A stretch of 64,000 nucleotides of DNA, from positions 930,001 through 994,000 of the forward strand of contig JADJDQ010000021.1 in assembly GCA_016702605.1 (NCBI GenBank), read 5' to 3'. The notes below the pieces were generated by a model. The model was not told the origin of the DNA. It searched no databases and worked only from the letters and a program-made list of their open reading frames with translations. Of this stretch, positions 1 to 8,355 are shown piece by piece. The stretch is from Candidatus Intricatilinea gracilis. GTDB taxonomy: Bacteria; Pseudomonadota; Gammaproteobacteria; Burkholderiales; Burkholderiaceae_C. The position numbers were made by a program, and so were the translations under genes. The first letter of the stretch is position 1. Every line of letters starts with the position of its first letter.

Positions 1-240
1 CTTGTAGATCGTCTGGCCGAAGACCGAGCCGATCGAGGCCACGTTCAGCACACCCGACGCCGCCACGATCATGAAGATCGCGAACACGTGGGGCAGGCCC
101 CAGACGATCTGGTTGTCCATGCCGGTCACGACGTGGCCGTGCACTTCCATATAGTGCGCTGCGGCCAGGCCGATGGATGTGACGACGCTGGCCGCAGCCA
201 GGAGCAGCCAGAAGTTGCGTATGTCTGCAGGCGATCGCAT
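1..240 (-). CDS. dsrP: DsrP, NrfD-type membrane subunit of DsrMKJOP (N-terminal part only)
   Basis: Only the first 80 residues are in the window; the gene runs off the left edge. Translation from the ATG at 240 gives MRSPADIRNFWLLLAAASVV, a first hydrophobic segment, then GHVVTGMDNQIVWGLPHVF and a second hydrophobic segment. The phrase TGMDNQIVWGLPHVF is typical of DsrP, the multi-pass quinone-interacting subunit of the NrfD/PsrC family. In the complex it exchanges electrons between the quinone pool and the DsrO/DsrJ periplasmic subunits. It starts 15 bases after dsrO ends, last visible member of the operon. The partial state is due to the window edge, not decay. Confidence 0.93.
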   Translation of the reverse strand, partial: MRSPADIRNFWLLLAAASVVTSIGLAAAHYMEVHGHVVTGMDNQIVWGLPHVFAIFMIVAASGVLNVASIGSVFGQTIYK

Positions 241-255
241 GGTGTCCTCGTCGAC

Positions 256-1164
256 TCAGATGCCGTGGTAACGAACGCCGGGGTCGAGCCTGAGATCGGC
301 GCGCAGCTGAGTGGTCTGGATCTCGCGCACACGCCGGGCGATCTCGCTGCCCGGGTCGTTGAGGTCTCCGAACACGATGGCGTGGTGGCCCGCCTTGGCG
401 CAGGCTTCGGCGCAAGCGGTGACCGAGTTGCCCTGGTCGATGCGGTGCACACACAGCGTGCAGCCTTCGACACAACCCTTGCCGCGCGGCACGTCGGGCT
501 TCTGATTGCTGAGTGGTTCGTGCACGAACGAGCGTGCCTTGTACGGGCAGGCCATCACACAGTAGCGACAGCCGATGCAGGTGTGGCGGTCGACCAGCAC
601 GATGCCGTCGGCCCGCTTGAACGACGCCCCGGTGGGGCACACGTCGACGCAGGGTGGTTCGGCACAGTGCTGGCACATGACGGGCAGCGAGGAGCTGCGA
701 CCGGTGCTGATCTGCTTGATCTCGATCTTGCGGATCCACTGCGCATCGGTCGACTTGGGCGGCGGGCCACCGACATCGCGCAGGCCGTTCTCGGTGTTGC
801 AGGCGTCGACACAATCGTTGCAGCCGGGCTCGCACCTGGTCGTGTCGACCAACATGCCCCAGCGCACCTTGGGGTTGACGCCGGCGCCCGGCGCCACGCC
901 CGCAGCCTGCAGTGAGCTGGCTGGCGACCCGGCCGTCGATGCAGCTGGCGGTGTGCCGGCCTGTGGTGCGGCGGCTTGGGCGATCTCGATCAGGCGGATG
1001 CCGGGTGCCAGCATGAGGCCGCCCAGGCCCGCGGCGGCGACACCCAGGAAGCCGCGGCGTCGCCACGCCGGGTCTGCCGGTGGACCACCCATCGGGTTGG
1101 CCGGTGTGGCCTGATCGCCCACGCCGGTGGCGGTGAAGGTGTCGTTCTTGCCGTCGCAGCTCAT
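256..1164 (-). CDS. dsrO: DsrO, periplasmic ferredoxin-like subunit of DsrMKJOP
   Basis: This is a 302-residue iron-sulfur protein. Residues 35-60 hold a twin-arginine signal (RRRGFLGVAAAG followed by a hydrophobic run), so it is folded with its clusters before export. The mature part has several 4Fe-4S ligation blocks: CEPGCNDCVDAC, CQHCAEPPCVDVCPTG, CIGCRYCVMACPYKAR and CVEGCTLCVHR, the pattern of the DmsB/NrfC/HybA electron-transfer family. The ATG at 1164 was chosen because it precedes the Tat signal; the upstream extension reads as a shadow of dsrJ. It lies between dsrJ and dsrP in the conserved J-O-P order and would carry electrons between the DsrJ hemes and DsrP. Confidence 0.95.
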   Translation of the reverse strand: MSCDGKNDTFTATGVGDQATPANPMGGPPADPAWRRRGFLGVAAAGLGGLMLAPGIRLIEIAQAAAPQAGTPPAASTAGSPASSLQAAGVAPGAGVNPKVRWGMLVDTTRCEPGCNDCVDACNTENGLRDVGGPPPKSTDAQWIRKIEIKQISTGRSSSLPVMCQHCAEPPCVDVCPTGASFKRADGIVLVDRHTCIGCRYCVMACPYKARSFVHEPLSNQKPDVPRGKGCVEGCTLCVHRIDQGNSVTACAEACAKAGHHAIVFGDLNDPGSEIARRVREIQTTQLRADLRLDPGVRYHGI

Positions 1165-1174
1165 GGCCTGGTCC

Positions 1175-1609
1175 TCAGGGCTGGCGGGCCAATTTGCCGG
1201 CGGCACTGGCCGGTCGGCTGGCGTGGCATTCGAAGCAGTCGATCTGCACCGATGCATAACTGTGGCAGGACACGCAGAAGTCACCCGGCGCCTGCGCCAC
1301 GCTGCCAGTCACGCGGCTGGCGTGGCAATCGATGCAGGCCTTCAGGCTCTGGCTGGTGCCGCGTATGCCGCCGTGCACCGTGGCGTCGCGCTGGTGGCGC
1401 AGCATCGTCATGTGCTGGCGCCGCATGGTGGACGGGTCAGCCACACAGGTGCTGCCGGCGCGTGCCGGCGTGATGTGGGGAACGGGCGTGCGCCCGGCCG
1501 TGACCACCGCCGTGCCCCCGTCGACCGATGGGGCTGCGGCGTAGACGGGTGATCCCACCGACAGGCCCAGCATCAGGCCCACCAGCACCAAGCCAGGCAG
1601 ACGTCGCAC
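1175..1609 (-). CDS. dsrJ: DsrJ, periplasmic triheme cytochrome c of DsrMKJOP
   Basis: A 144-residue protein with an uncleaved-type N-terminal signal anchor (LPGLVLVGLMLGLSVG) and three CxxCH heme motifs: CIDCH, CVSCH and CFECH. The block RRQHMTMLRHQRDATVHGGIR before the first heme is characteristic of DsrJ, and the Cys in GSTCVAD is a candidate for the unusual His/Cys heme ligand known in this family. The start is taken as the GTG at 1609: a GGGGGAG ribosome site sits just upstream, overlapping the end of dsrL, whose stop is at 1614-1616. A longer reading frame exists but only runs back through dsrL. Confidence 0.92.
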   Translation of the reverse strand: MRRLPGLVLVGLMLGLSVGSPVYAAAPSVDGGTAVVTAGRTPVPHITPARAGSTCVADPSTMRRQHMTMLRHQRDATVHGGIRGTSQSLKACIDCHASRVTGSVAQAPGDFCVSCHSYASVQIDCFECHASRPASAAGKLARQP

Positions 1610-1613
1610 GGCC

Positions 1614-3578
1614 TTACTCCCCCAGGCCCATCTGGATGTAGCCGGTCGGGCAGACATCGGCGCAGATGTGGCAGCCGACACACTTGTTGTAGTCGGTGTC
1701 GACATAACGTCCGGTGGTGGCCTTGGCCTTGGGCACCTTGAACACGGCGGTCTGCGGGCAATACACGACGCAGTTGTCGCACTCGAAACACTGGCCACAA
1801 CTCATGCAGCGTTTGGCCTCGGCCTGGGCCTTGGCTTCGAGCAGCGGAATCAGGCGTTCCTCGAAGTTGTTCAGCGCCTCGTCGGCGGTCAGCGACACCA
1901 CCTGGCGCTTGTTGCGCTCGGTGTAGTTGAAGTGGCCCAGGAACAGGCTCTTGTGCGGGATGACGTAACGATCCGAGCGGTTGTCGAAGTTGTGCACCGC
2001 GCCCGTGCTCTTGTCGGTGCCGTGTATCGGCTCGGTGATCGCGGTGATCTTGAGGCCCTTCTCGACCATCTTGCGCATCAGGTCGAAGCTGTGCACATCC
2101 ACCTTCGGGCGTTTGTCCTGCGCCAGACCGCGCAGATGTTTGTCGATGCCGTCGGCGGCAATGGCGCCGTGGCCGATGGCAGTGGTCAGCAGGTGCGGGC
2201 GGATCACGTCGCCGCCGCAGAACATGCCGGCCTGGCCCTGCACCTGGTAGTTCTTGTCGGTGGTGATGGCGCCGCGGCCGTTGTCGAGTTGCTCCAGGCC
2301 GCTGAAGTCGACCGCCTGACCGATGGCCGAGACGATGAGGTCGGCCTCGATGTCTTCCTCGGTGCCGGCGATGTGCTTGACGTCGAGCTTGCCGCCCGCG
2401 ATGCGTGCCTCGCAGCGGATCAGGCGCAAGCCGGTGGCACGGCCGTCGGCGCCGACCAGCACCGCCAACGGTGCGAGTCCGCCGCGGATGGTGATGCCTT
2501 CGGACAGGGCGTGCTCGACTTCGTGTTTGCTGGCCTGCATCTTCTCGACGGCAAAGATCGACGTCAGCGTCACCTCGGCGCCCTGGCGGCGCGACAACAC
2601 GGCGGCGTCGTGCGCCGCAAAGCCGGTGCCCGCAGCCATGGCGTTCTCGGGCCGGTCGGACTCGTGCAACTGATCGATGTGGCCGAGTCGGCGTGCCACG
2701 GTGGCCACGTCGATCGAGGTGTCGCCGCCACCGATCACCACCACGCGTTTGCCCACATGCGCCATGCGCCCGTCATTGAAGGCCTTCAGGAAGGCCGTGG
2801 CGGTGACGCAGTTGGGCGCCTCGGCGCCGGGCACCGGCAAGGCGCGGCCACTTTGTGCACCCAGGCCGAGGAAGACGGCGTCGAAGTCGGCCTTGATCTG
2901 GTCCAGCGTGATGTCGCGGCCGATGCGTGTGTTCATGCGCGCGGTGACACCCAGGTCGAGGATGCGGCCGATCTCGGCATCCAGCACCTGGCGCGGCGTC
3001 CGAAAACCCGGGATGCCGTAACGCATCATGCCGCCCAGTTCGGCGCGTTCGTCGAAGATGGTCACGTCGTGGCCACGCAGCGCCAGCTGGTAAGCCGCCG
3101 ACAGGCCGGCCGGGCCGCCGCCGATGACGGCCACCGTCTTGCCGCTGCGAGTGGCGGGTTTGACGAAGGCGAGTTGTTTCTCGATCGCCCATTCACCCAG
3201 GAAGTGTTCGACCGAGTTGATGCCGACGAAGTCCTCGACCTGATTGCGGTTGCAGCCCGATTCACACGGTGCCGGGCACACCCGACCCATCACCGACGGC
3301 AGCGGGTTGGCCTCGGTCAGGCGGCGCCAGGCGTACTCCTGCCAGGGCACACCGGCGGGCGGCTTCTCGATGCCACGCACGATGTTGAGGTAACCGCGGA
3401 TGTCCTCACCCGCCGGGCACGAGCCCTGGCAGGGCGGTGTGCTCTGGATGTAGGTCGGGCACTTGTGGGTATGGTCGGCGTCGAAGATCTCCTGCTGCCA
3501 GCTCAAGGGCTTGGCGTCGCCGTCCTTGTAGCGGCGAAAGGTCAACGGCTGGTGCGCGGGTTTGGCGTGGTCGGACAC
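1614..3578 (-). CDS. dsrL: DsrL, iron-sulfur flavoprotein NAD(P)H oxidoreductase of the Dsr pathway
   Basis: A 654-residue protein resembling the small subunit of glutamate synthase with extra ferredoxin domains. It has N-terminal 4Fe-4S cysteines (CQGSCPAGEDI and CPAPCESGCNR), an FAD Rossmann motif (VIGGGPAGLSAAY), an NAD(P)-binding motif (VVVIGGGDTSID) and a C-terminal double cluster region (CMSCGQCFECDNC and CVGCHICADVCPTG). DsrL is essential for sulfur-globule oxidation in Allochromatium and passes electrons between NAD(P)H and the DsrAB siroheme enzyme. A GTG start at 3578 is preferred, with AGGAG seven bases upstream. It is separated from dsrK by the sulfide:quinone-oxidoreductase-like gene, which is not the classic arrangement. 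Confidence 0.94.
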   Translation of the reverse strand: MSDHAKPAHQPLTFRRYKDGDAKPLSWQQEIFDADHTHKCPTYIQSTPPCQGSCPAGEDIRGYLNIVRGIEKPPAGVPWQEYAWRRLTEANPLPSVMGRVCPAPCESGCNRNQVEDFVGINSVEHFLGEWAIEKQLAFVKPATRSGKTVAVIGGGPAGLSAAYQLALRGHDVTIFDERAELGGMMRYGIPGFRTPRQVLDAEIGRILDLGVTARMNTRIGRDITLDQIKADFDAVFLGLGAQSGRALPVPGAEAPNCVTATAFLKAFNDGRMAHVGKRVVVIGGGDTSIDVATVARRLGHIDQLHESDRPENAMAAGTGFAAHDAAVLSRRQGAEVTLTSIFAVEKMQASKHEVEHALSEGITIRGGLAPLAVLVGADGRATGLRLIRCEARIAGGKLDVKHIAGTEEDIEADLIVSAIGQAVDFSGLEQLDNGRGAITTDKNYQVQGQAGMFCGGDVIRPHLLTTAIGHGAIAADGIDKHLRGLAQDKRPKVDVHSFDLMRKMVEKGLKITAITEPIHGTDKSTGAVHNFDNRSDRYVIPHKSLFLGHFNYTERNKRQVVSLTADEALNNFEERLIPLLEAKAQAEAKRCMSCGQCFECDNCVVYCPQTAVFKVPKAKATTGRYVDTDYNKCVGCHICADVCPTGYIQMGLGE

Positions 3579-3619
3579 TGGTCTACTCCTCGGGTCGGTG
3601 GGCTGTGGCAATCGACCGG

Positions 3620-4906
3620 TCACTTGAGCAGGCGGGCAATGCCCAGCGACTTGAGCACGAACTTCTCGAACGCCGGCTCCGAGCTGCCCGCACGCATCTT
3701 GCGCAGGAAGTACTTCTCGAAGCCGATCTTGGCCAGGTGCACCCACTTGCCCTTCTTGAACCAGTTGACATTGCGCGGCGGTATCTGCGGCAAGGCCACG
3801 AAGGCTGCACCGGTATCGCCCATGTCGGCCAGGCAGATGGCGTTCCAGGTGGCTTGTGTGGTGACGGGCTGGCCGGCCAGTTCGTCCTTGATGTTGTGCA
3901 CGATGGCCGACACCATGGTCTCGATCATGTAGCCCGTCTTGGGTGCACCGGTGGGCACCGGCGTCACCTCGACCGGCGGAATCGCCACACACACGCCGGC
4001 CGAGAAGATGTTGCGGTGCTTCTTGCTGCGCTGGTACTCGTCGATCAATACGAAGCCACGCGGATTGCACAGGCCGGGCACGGCCGCCACGGCGTTCACG
4101 CCCTTGAAGGCTGGCAGCATCATCGAGATCTTGAAGGGCACCTCGTGCTCCTTGTACGGCTCACCCTTGTCGTCGAGCTGGGTGGTGAACAGCTTGCCGG
4201 CCTCGACCTTGGTCGTCTTGGCGTTGGTGATCCACTTGATGTCGTGGCCACGCATTTCGCTCTCGAGCAGCGATTTGGAGTCGCCCACGCCACCCAGGCC
4301 GAGGTGGCCGATGTAGGGCTCGCTGGTGACGAAGGTGATCGGCACCTTGCTGCGCAGCTTGCGCTTGCGCAGGTCGGCATCGACGATGAAGGCAAACTCG
4401 TAGGCCGGGCCGAAGCAGCTGGCCCCTGGCATGGCGCCGATCACGATCGGGCCGGGTGCTTTCAGGAACTCTTCGTAGTCCTTGAAGAAAGCTTCGGCAT
4501 GGTCGACGGTGCAGACCGAGTGTGTGTGGCCACCACCTCCCGACGATACCGGACCCGCGCCAGGCACCTCGTCGAACGAGAGCTTGGGCCCGGTGATGAT
4601 GACCAGGTAGTCGTAGCTCACCGTCTGCCCGCCGTCGACGGTCAGCTGGTTGGCTTCCGGGTCGATGGCCGTCACGGCCTTGGCGATGAAGTCGATGCCC
4701 TTGCGCTGCAGCAGCGGTGCGAGCTGCAGCACGATGTCGTCGCGCTTGCGCCAGCCCACGGCAATCCACGGGTTGGACGGCACGAACTGGAAGTAGTCCA
4801 CCGCGTTGATGACCGTGACCTTGTGCTGCTTGTCGAGCATGTCGCGCATCTCGTAGGCAGCGGGCAGGCCGCCGATGCCGGCGCCCATGAGGACGATATG
4901 AGCCAT
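3620..4906 (-). CDS. Sulfide:quinone oxidoreductase-like flavoprotein embedded in the dsr operon
   Basis: A 428-residue FAD/NAD(P)-binding protein. The N-terminus has a dinucleotide-binding GAGIGGLPAAYE motif and the phrase FQFVPSNPWIAVGWR typical of SQR-type proteins. A Cys lies in GASCFGPAYE, another in GLCNPRGF and a third in AGVCVAIPP; SQR enzymes use such redox cysteines, but I cannot assign them residue by residue. The C-terminal part (GYMIETMVSAIVHNI, then WFKKGKWVHLAKIGFEKYFLRKM) resembles the membrane-associating tail of the family. It probably feeds sulfide or persulfide electrons to quinone, or produces polysulfide for the Dsr pathway. It sits 25 bases after dsrK and 41 before dsrL with its own AAGGAGAC ribosome site. 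Type I to VI assignment is not possible by eye. Confidence 0.85.
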   Translation of the reverse strand: MAHIVLMGAGIGGLPAAYEMRDMLDKQHKVTVINAVDYFQFVPSNPWIAVGWRKRDDIVLQLAPLLQRKGIDFIAKAVTAIDPEANQLTVDGGQTVSYDYLVIITGPKLSFDEVPGAGPVSSGGGGHTHSVCTVDHAEAFFKDYEEFLKAPGPIVIGAMPGASCFGPAYEFAFIVDADLRKRKLRSKVPITFVTSEPYIGHLGLGGVGDSKSLLESEMRGHDIKWITNAKTTKVEAGKLFTTQLDDKGEPYKEHEVPFKISMMLPAFKGVNAVAAVPGLCNPRGFVLIDEYQRSKKHRNIFSAGVCVAIPPVEVTPVPTGAPKTGYMIETMVSAIVHNIKDELAGQPVTTQATWNAICLADMGDTGAAFVALPQIPPRNVNWFKKGKWVHLAKIGFEKYFLRKMRAGSSEPAFEKFVLKSLGIARLLK

Positions 4907-4931
4907 GGCTTGTCTCCTTCTGTTGTTCGCT

Positions 4932-6464
4932 TCAGACCGGCTCGCCGAGCCGGATGGCGGTGCTGACCAGCTGGTGCACACCGCCCACCATGCCCATCTC
5001 GAAGCCGTAGTACGGCAGCACCTTGGAAAACTGCGCCTTGCAGATGGCGCAGATCGTGGCCATGAAATTCACGCCGTGGTCGTCGGCCACGTTGCGCAAG
5101 GCTTCCATGCGAGGCAGCGCGCCCTTGACGCGCAACTCGATCAGATCGTCGGTCAGCAGGCCGCCACCCCCGCCGCAGCAGAAGGTGGCCTCGTGGATGG
5201 TGGCCGGCGCCATGTCGTGGAAGTTGTTGGCCACCGCCTTGATGATGTCGCGCGGAATCACGAACTGGCCACCCGGCATGTCGCCCATGCGCGAGGCCCG
5301 GGCCACGTTGCACGAGTCGTGGAAGGTGACGATGCGGTGATCGTTCTTTTCCTTGTCGAACTTCAGTGCGCCACGCTGGATCAGGTCCCAGGTCAGCTCG
5401 CAGATGTGGGTGGGCTGTTTGTAGCGGCCGTCGAGCTGGTTCTGCAGTTCGATGGCGAAGGGGTCCTTGCCACCGGCGCCGATACCCACCAACGTGTTCC
5501 AGAAGCTGTAGGCCACGCGCCAGGCATGGCCACATTCACCCACCACGATGCGTTTGACGCCCAGTTCGAGTGCGGCTTCACGGATGCGCAGCGCGATCTT
5601 GCGCAACTGCTCGTAGTTGCCGATGAACATGCCGAAGTTGCCGGCCTCGCTGGCCTTGGTCGACAGCGTCCAGCTGATGCCGGCGGCGTGGAAGACCTTG
5701 CCGTAACCGATCAGGCTCTCGATGTGAGGCTCGGCGAAGAAGTCGGCCGAGGGGGTGACCAGCAGCACCTCGGCACCCTTGACGTCGAGCGGATAACGCA
5801 CGTCGATGCCGGTGTCTTCCTTGACGTCCTCTTCCAGGCCTTCGAGCGTGTTGCGCAGGGCCGGGCCAGGCAGGCCCAGGTTGTTGCCGATCTTGTGGAC
5901 CTTGCCGATGATCTCGTTGCTGTACTTCTGCCCCATGCCGACCGCGTCCATGATCTCGCGTGCGGCCATGGTGATCTCGGCCGTGTCGATGCCGTAAGGG
6001 CAGAACACGCTGCAGCGGCGGCACTCGGAGCACTGGTGGTAGTAGCTGTACCAGTCGTCGAGCACCTGCTTGCTCATGTCGACCGCACCCACCAGCTTGG
6101 GGAAGTGTTTGCCGGCAAAGGTGAAGTAGCGCCGGTAGACCCCACGCATCAGGTCCTGGCGCGCCACCGGCATGTTGCGCGGGTCGCCGGTGCCCAGAAA
6201 GTAATGGCACTTGTCGCTGCAGGCACCGCAGTGCACGCAGGCATCCATGTAGACCTGCAGCGAGCGGTACTTGCCGAGCAACTCGCCCATCTTGGCCACG
6301 GCGCGTTGTTCCCAGCCTTCGGTCAGCTCACCGGGGAAACCGATGTTGCCCTGGATGGCGGGTGACGCCACGAAGGGCTTGAGGTGACCCATGGCACCAC
6401 GCTCGACCAGCGGGATGACCGGATAACGCGACAGCGCGGGGGTTGCGAACTTGGCGGTGGCCAC
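4932..6464 (-). CDS. dsrK: DsrK, HdrD-like catalytic iron-sulfur subunit of DsrMKJOP
   Basis: A 510-residue cytoplasmic protein with two 4Fe-4S ferredoxin motifs (CVHCGACSDKCHYF and CSECRRCSVFCPYG) and a C-terminal CCG-type domain (HDSCNVARASR, ATFCCGGGGGLL and ICAICKAQF) that in the heterodisulfide-reductase HdrD family holds the special catalytic 4Fe-4S cluster. DsrK is the predicted site where the DsrC disulfide or trisulfide is processed while electrons go to DsrM. It lies 15 bases after dsrM, consistent with translational coupling. Length and motifs match complete DsrK. Confidence 0.96.
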   Translation of the reverse strand: MATAKFATPALSRYPVIPLVERGAMGHLKPFVASPAIQGNIGFPGELTEGWEQRAVAKMGELLGKYRSLQVYMDACVHCGACSDKCHYFLGTGDPRNMPVARQDLMRGVYRRYFTFAGKHFPKLVGAVDMSKQVLDDWYSYYHQCSECRRCSVFCPYGIDTAEITMAAREIMDAVGMGQKYSNEIIGKVHKIGNNLGLPGPALRNTLEGLEEDVKEDTGIDVRYPLDVKGAEVLLVTPSADFFAEPHIESLIGYGKVFHAAGISWTLSTKASEAGNFGMFIGNYEQLRKIALRIREAALELGVKRIVVGECGHAWRVAYSFWNTLVGIGAGGKDPFAIELQNQLDGRYKQPTHICELTWDLIQRGALKFDKEKNDHRIVTFHDSCNVARASRMGDMPGGQFVIPRDIIKAVANNFHDMAPATIHEATFCCGGGGGLLTDDLIELRVKGALPRMEALRNVADDHGVNFMATICAICKAQFSKVLPYYGFEMGMVGGVHQLVSTAIRLGEPV

Positions 6465-6479
6465 GGGTGCTCCTGCGGT

Positions 6480-7208
6480 CTACTTGTCCAGCGCCGCGGC
6501 CCAGGCTGCCTGGTGGCGGGCTTCGCGCGGGTTGTCGACCTGGTTGCGGGTCGGGCTGAAGAACAGCCCCGGCGCATGCAGCAGCTTGCTGATGGGGAAG
6601 ATGATCATCAGCAGTGCGACCAGGGTGAGGTGCAGCAGCAGCAAGGGGTCGCTCGGCAGCGGCTGCACATCGAAGCGCATGAGTCCGAGCATGAAGGCCT
6701 TGAGTGCCACGATGTCGGTATGCGCGACGAAACGCATCGCCAGGCCTGACAGTCCGATCGCCAGCAGCAGGGCCAGGTGCAGGTGGTCCGACGGCGTCGA
6801 GATGTAGCGCACCCGGTCGACCCAGCGGCGCCGCGCCCACAGGCCCGCCAGCCCGGCCACCATCGCGAAGCCGGCATAGGTGCCGATGAACTGCGCCGCT
6901 TCGACGACTGTCCACACCGGCTGCTGAAAATAACGCGCGTGCCGCAGCAGTACCAGTGCCAGCGCCGCATGGAACATCCAGCCGAACAGCCAGGTCCAGC
7001 GACTCGCCTTGAACAGGCTCTCGAACAACACCACCTCGCGCGCCAGCCGCACGGCCACACCGCGGTTGCTGATCGGCGCTGGTGTCGTGGGTATCTTCAG
7101 CGGTGCCGGTGTGCGGGCATAGCTGCGGATCTTCAGGGCCGTGCCGACCACCAGCATGGCCGTGGCGGCATAAAACAGCGCGGCGTAGACGATGGTGAGC
7201 AAGGACAT
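6480..7208 (-). CDS. dsrM: DsrM, membrane cytochrome b subunit of DsrMKJOP
   Basis: A 242-residue integral membrane protein with about five to six hydrophobic segments, related to the NarI/HdrE heme b proteins. Histidines within membrane segments (WMFHAALALVLLRHARYF, HLHLALLLAIG, LLLLHLTLVAL) are candidate heme b ligands. It transfers electrons between menaquinone/ubiquinone and DsrK. The start at 7208 (MSLLTIVYAALF) precedes the first membrane segment. The open frame extends upstream into the damaged 3' end of dsrC, but that is a by-product of the dsrC frameshifts and not a real fusion. Confidence 0.93.
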   Translation of the reverse strand: MSLLTIVYAALFYAATAMLVVGTALKIRSYARTPAPLKIPTTPAPISNRGVAVRLAREVVLFESLFKASRWTWLFGWMFHAALALVLLRHARYFQQPVWTVVEAAQFIGTYAGFAMVAGLAGLWARRRWVDRVRYISTPSDHLHLALLLAIGLSGLAMRFVAHTDIVALKAFMLGLMRFDVQPLPSDPLLLLHLTLVALLMIIFPISKLLHAPGLFFSPTRNQVDNPREARHQAAWAAALDK

Positions 7209-7323
7209 GCGAGTGGTCTGGCTGGGGGCGCAGCGTGCAGCAACCCCACAGCGGCGGACCGGCACACCGGGCAAGAGCCGTGCGGCCGCTGGTGGAAGGT
7301 GGCTACGCCTCCGGGCGGAGGTG

Positions 7324-7655
7324 TCAGACGCAGCCGGTCGGCGCTGGGCAGGCCGGCGATCTTGCAAGCCTGTTTGGCGGGCCGTAGGGAACAGTTCGTA
7401 CAGGTACTTGCTGTTGCCCTTCTCCTCGCCGAGTTGTTTGCCGATGGCCTTGGTCAACACACGCACGGCCGGGGCGATCTGGTACTCGTTGTAGTAGTCG
7501 CGCAGAAAGTTGACGACTTCCCAGTGGTTGTCGGTCATGTCGACGTTCTCGCCCTGAACGATCACCTTGGCGATGTCCTCGTTCCACTCGGACAGATCGA
7601 TGAGGTAACCCTCTTCGTCGGTTTCGTAGCTGCTGCCGTTGACTTCGATGGGCAT
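7324..7655 (-). CDS. dsrC: DsrC, sulfur-carrier protein; 3' end carries three indels as written
   Basis: Reading from the ATG at 7655, preceded by AGGAGACA, gives a normal DsrC start (MPIEVNGSSYETDEEGYLID) up to KYLYELFP. Then the conserved tail is split over frames: YGP in the -1 frame, AKQACKIAGLPS in a further -1 frame, PTGCV-stop after a +1. Put together, the tail is the canonical one with the two active cysteines (QAC and the penultimate GC) eleven residues apart. The span is 332 bases, one short of the 333 expected for 110 residues plus stop. DsrC carries sulfur from DsrEFH to DsrAB and presents the product trisulfide to DsrK. Either the sequence has errors in short C/G runs or the gene is freshly broken; the intact flanking operon favours errors. 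Confidence 0.85.
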
Positions 7656-7665
7656 GTCTTGTCTC

Positions 7666-7965
7666 CTAGATCCAGGATTGGTTGTTGGTGTGTTCGGTGA
7701 CCAGGTCGACGAAGCCGCCGTAGTCGATGGGGGTGATGCCCGGCAACAGGCGCGAGCCCATGCCGCGGGCGTCGACGTCGGGCTGCAGGGCATAAACCTT
7801 CAGGCTGCTCATTGCGCCAGCCAGACCACAGGCCACGGCCTGGGCCCGTGTGGCGGCGTAGACGGCGTCCTCGATCAGCAGCACGGCGTGGCCGGGCTGG
7901 GCCAGGCGCAGGCAGCTCTGCAGGTTGGGGGTGTCGGTGGGCGACTTGTTGACGATATGCAGCAT
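7666..7965 (-). CDS. dsrH: DsrH, subunit of the DsrEFH sulfur transferase
   Basis: A 99-residue protein of the DsrH/TusB family (MLHIVNKSPTDTPNLQSCL at the start, LLIEDAVYAA in the middle). With DsrE and DsrF it forms the cytoplasmic hexamer that receives persulfide sulfur from TusA/rhodanese and hands it to DsrC. It is placed between dsrF (18 bases upstream) and dsrC (10 bases downstream), the standard order. Confidence 0.95.
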   Translation of the reverse strand: MLHIVNKSPTDTPNLQSCLRLAQPGHAVLLIEDAVYAATRAQAVACGLAGAMSSLKVYALQPDVDARGMGSRLLPGITPIDYGGFVDLVTEHTNNQSWI

Positions 7966-7983
7966 GGGTAGTGTCTCGCTCGG

Positions 7984-8340
7984 TCAGAAGCTCAGGACCA
8001 CGTCCTGCTCGGCCATCAGGGCGCCCATCTCGGCGCTCGACAACACCTCGACCGGTACCAGCAGGTCGGCTTCTTCCAGGCCGCGCGCCGCCATCGATTC
8101 ACGTTCGACGTACAACTTCTCGACGTCGTAGCCGTCGAGTGCGCGGTAGCTCGGCGAGAAGTTCTTGATGCCGATGGTCTTGGTGTTCTGGCCCTTGACG
8201 AGTTCGTAGACACCGTCGTCGACGAAGGCCAGGCTCACGTCCTGATCCAGCGTGGCGGTGATGAGCACCACCTCGAGGCTCTCGAGTGCGTAGATCGTGC
8301 CGTAAGGTGCCTTGCGGTTGACGAACATGAATTTCTTCAT
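7984..8340 (-). CDS. dsrF: DsrF, subunit of the DsrEFH sulfur transferase
   Basis: A 118-residue TusC/DsrF-family protein starting MKKFMFVNRKAPYGTIYALE and containing VSLAFVDDGVYELVKGQ, typical of the family. No cysteine is present, in line with a structural role; the active cysteine of the complex is in DsrE. Fifteen bases separate it from dsrE and 18 from dsrH. Confidence 0.95.
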   Translation of the reverse strand: MKKFMFVNRKAPYGTIYALESLEVVLITATLDQDVSLAFVDDGVYELVKGQNTKTIGIKNFSPSYRALDGYDVEKLYVERESMAARGLEEADLLVPVEVLSSAEMGALMAEQDVVLSF

Positions 8341-8355
8341 CGTGTGCCCCTGTGC

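Noticed and set aside
1668..3932. A 754-codon plus-strand frame opposite dsrL and the SQR-like gene
   Set aside because: Its translation is His/Val/Gly-rich shadow sequence with no domain; the minus-strand genes are clear.
3437..4966. A 509-codon plus-strand frame opposite the SQR-like gene
   Set aside because: Shadow frame typical of high-GC DNA; no ribosome site or family.
6480..7793. A single long frame joining dsrC and dsrM (437 codons)
   Set aside because: It arises only from the frameshifts at the 3' end of dsrC; correcting them gives a normal DsrC stop at 7324-7326 and a separate DsrM start with conserved N-terminus.
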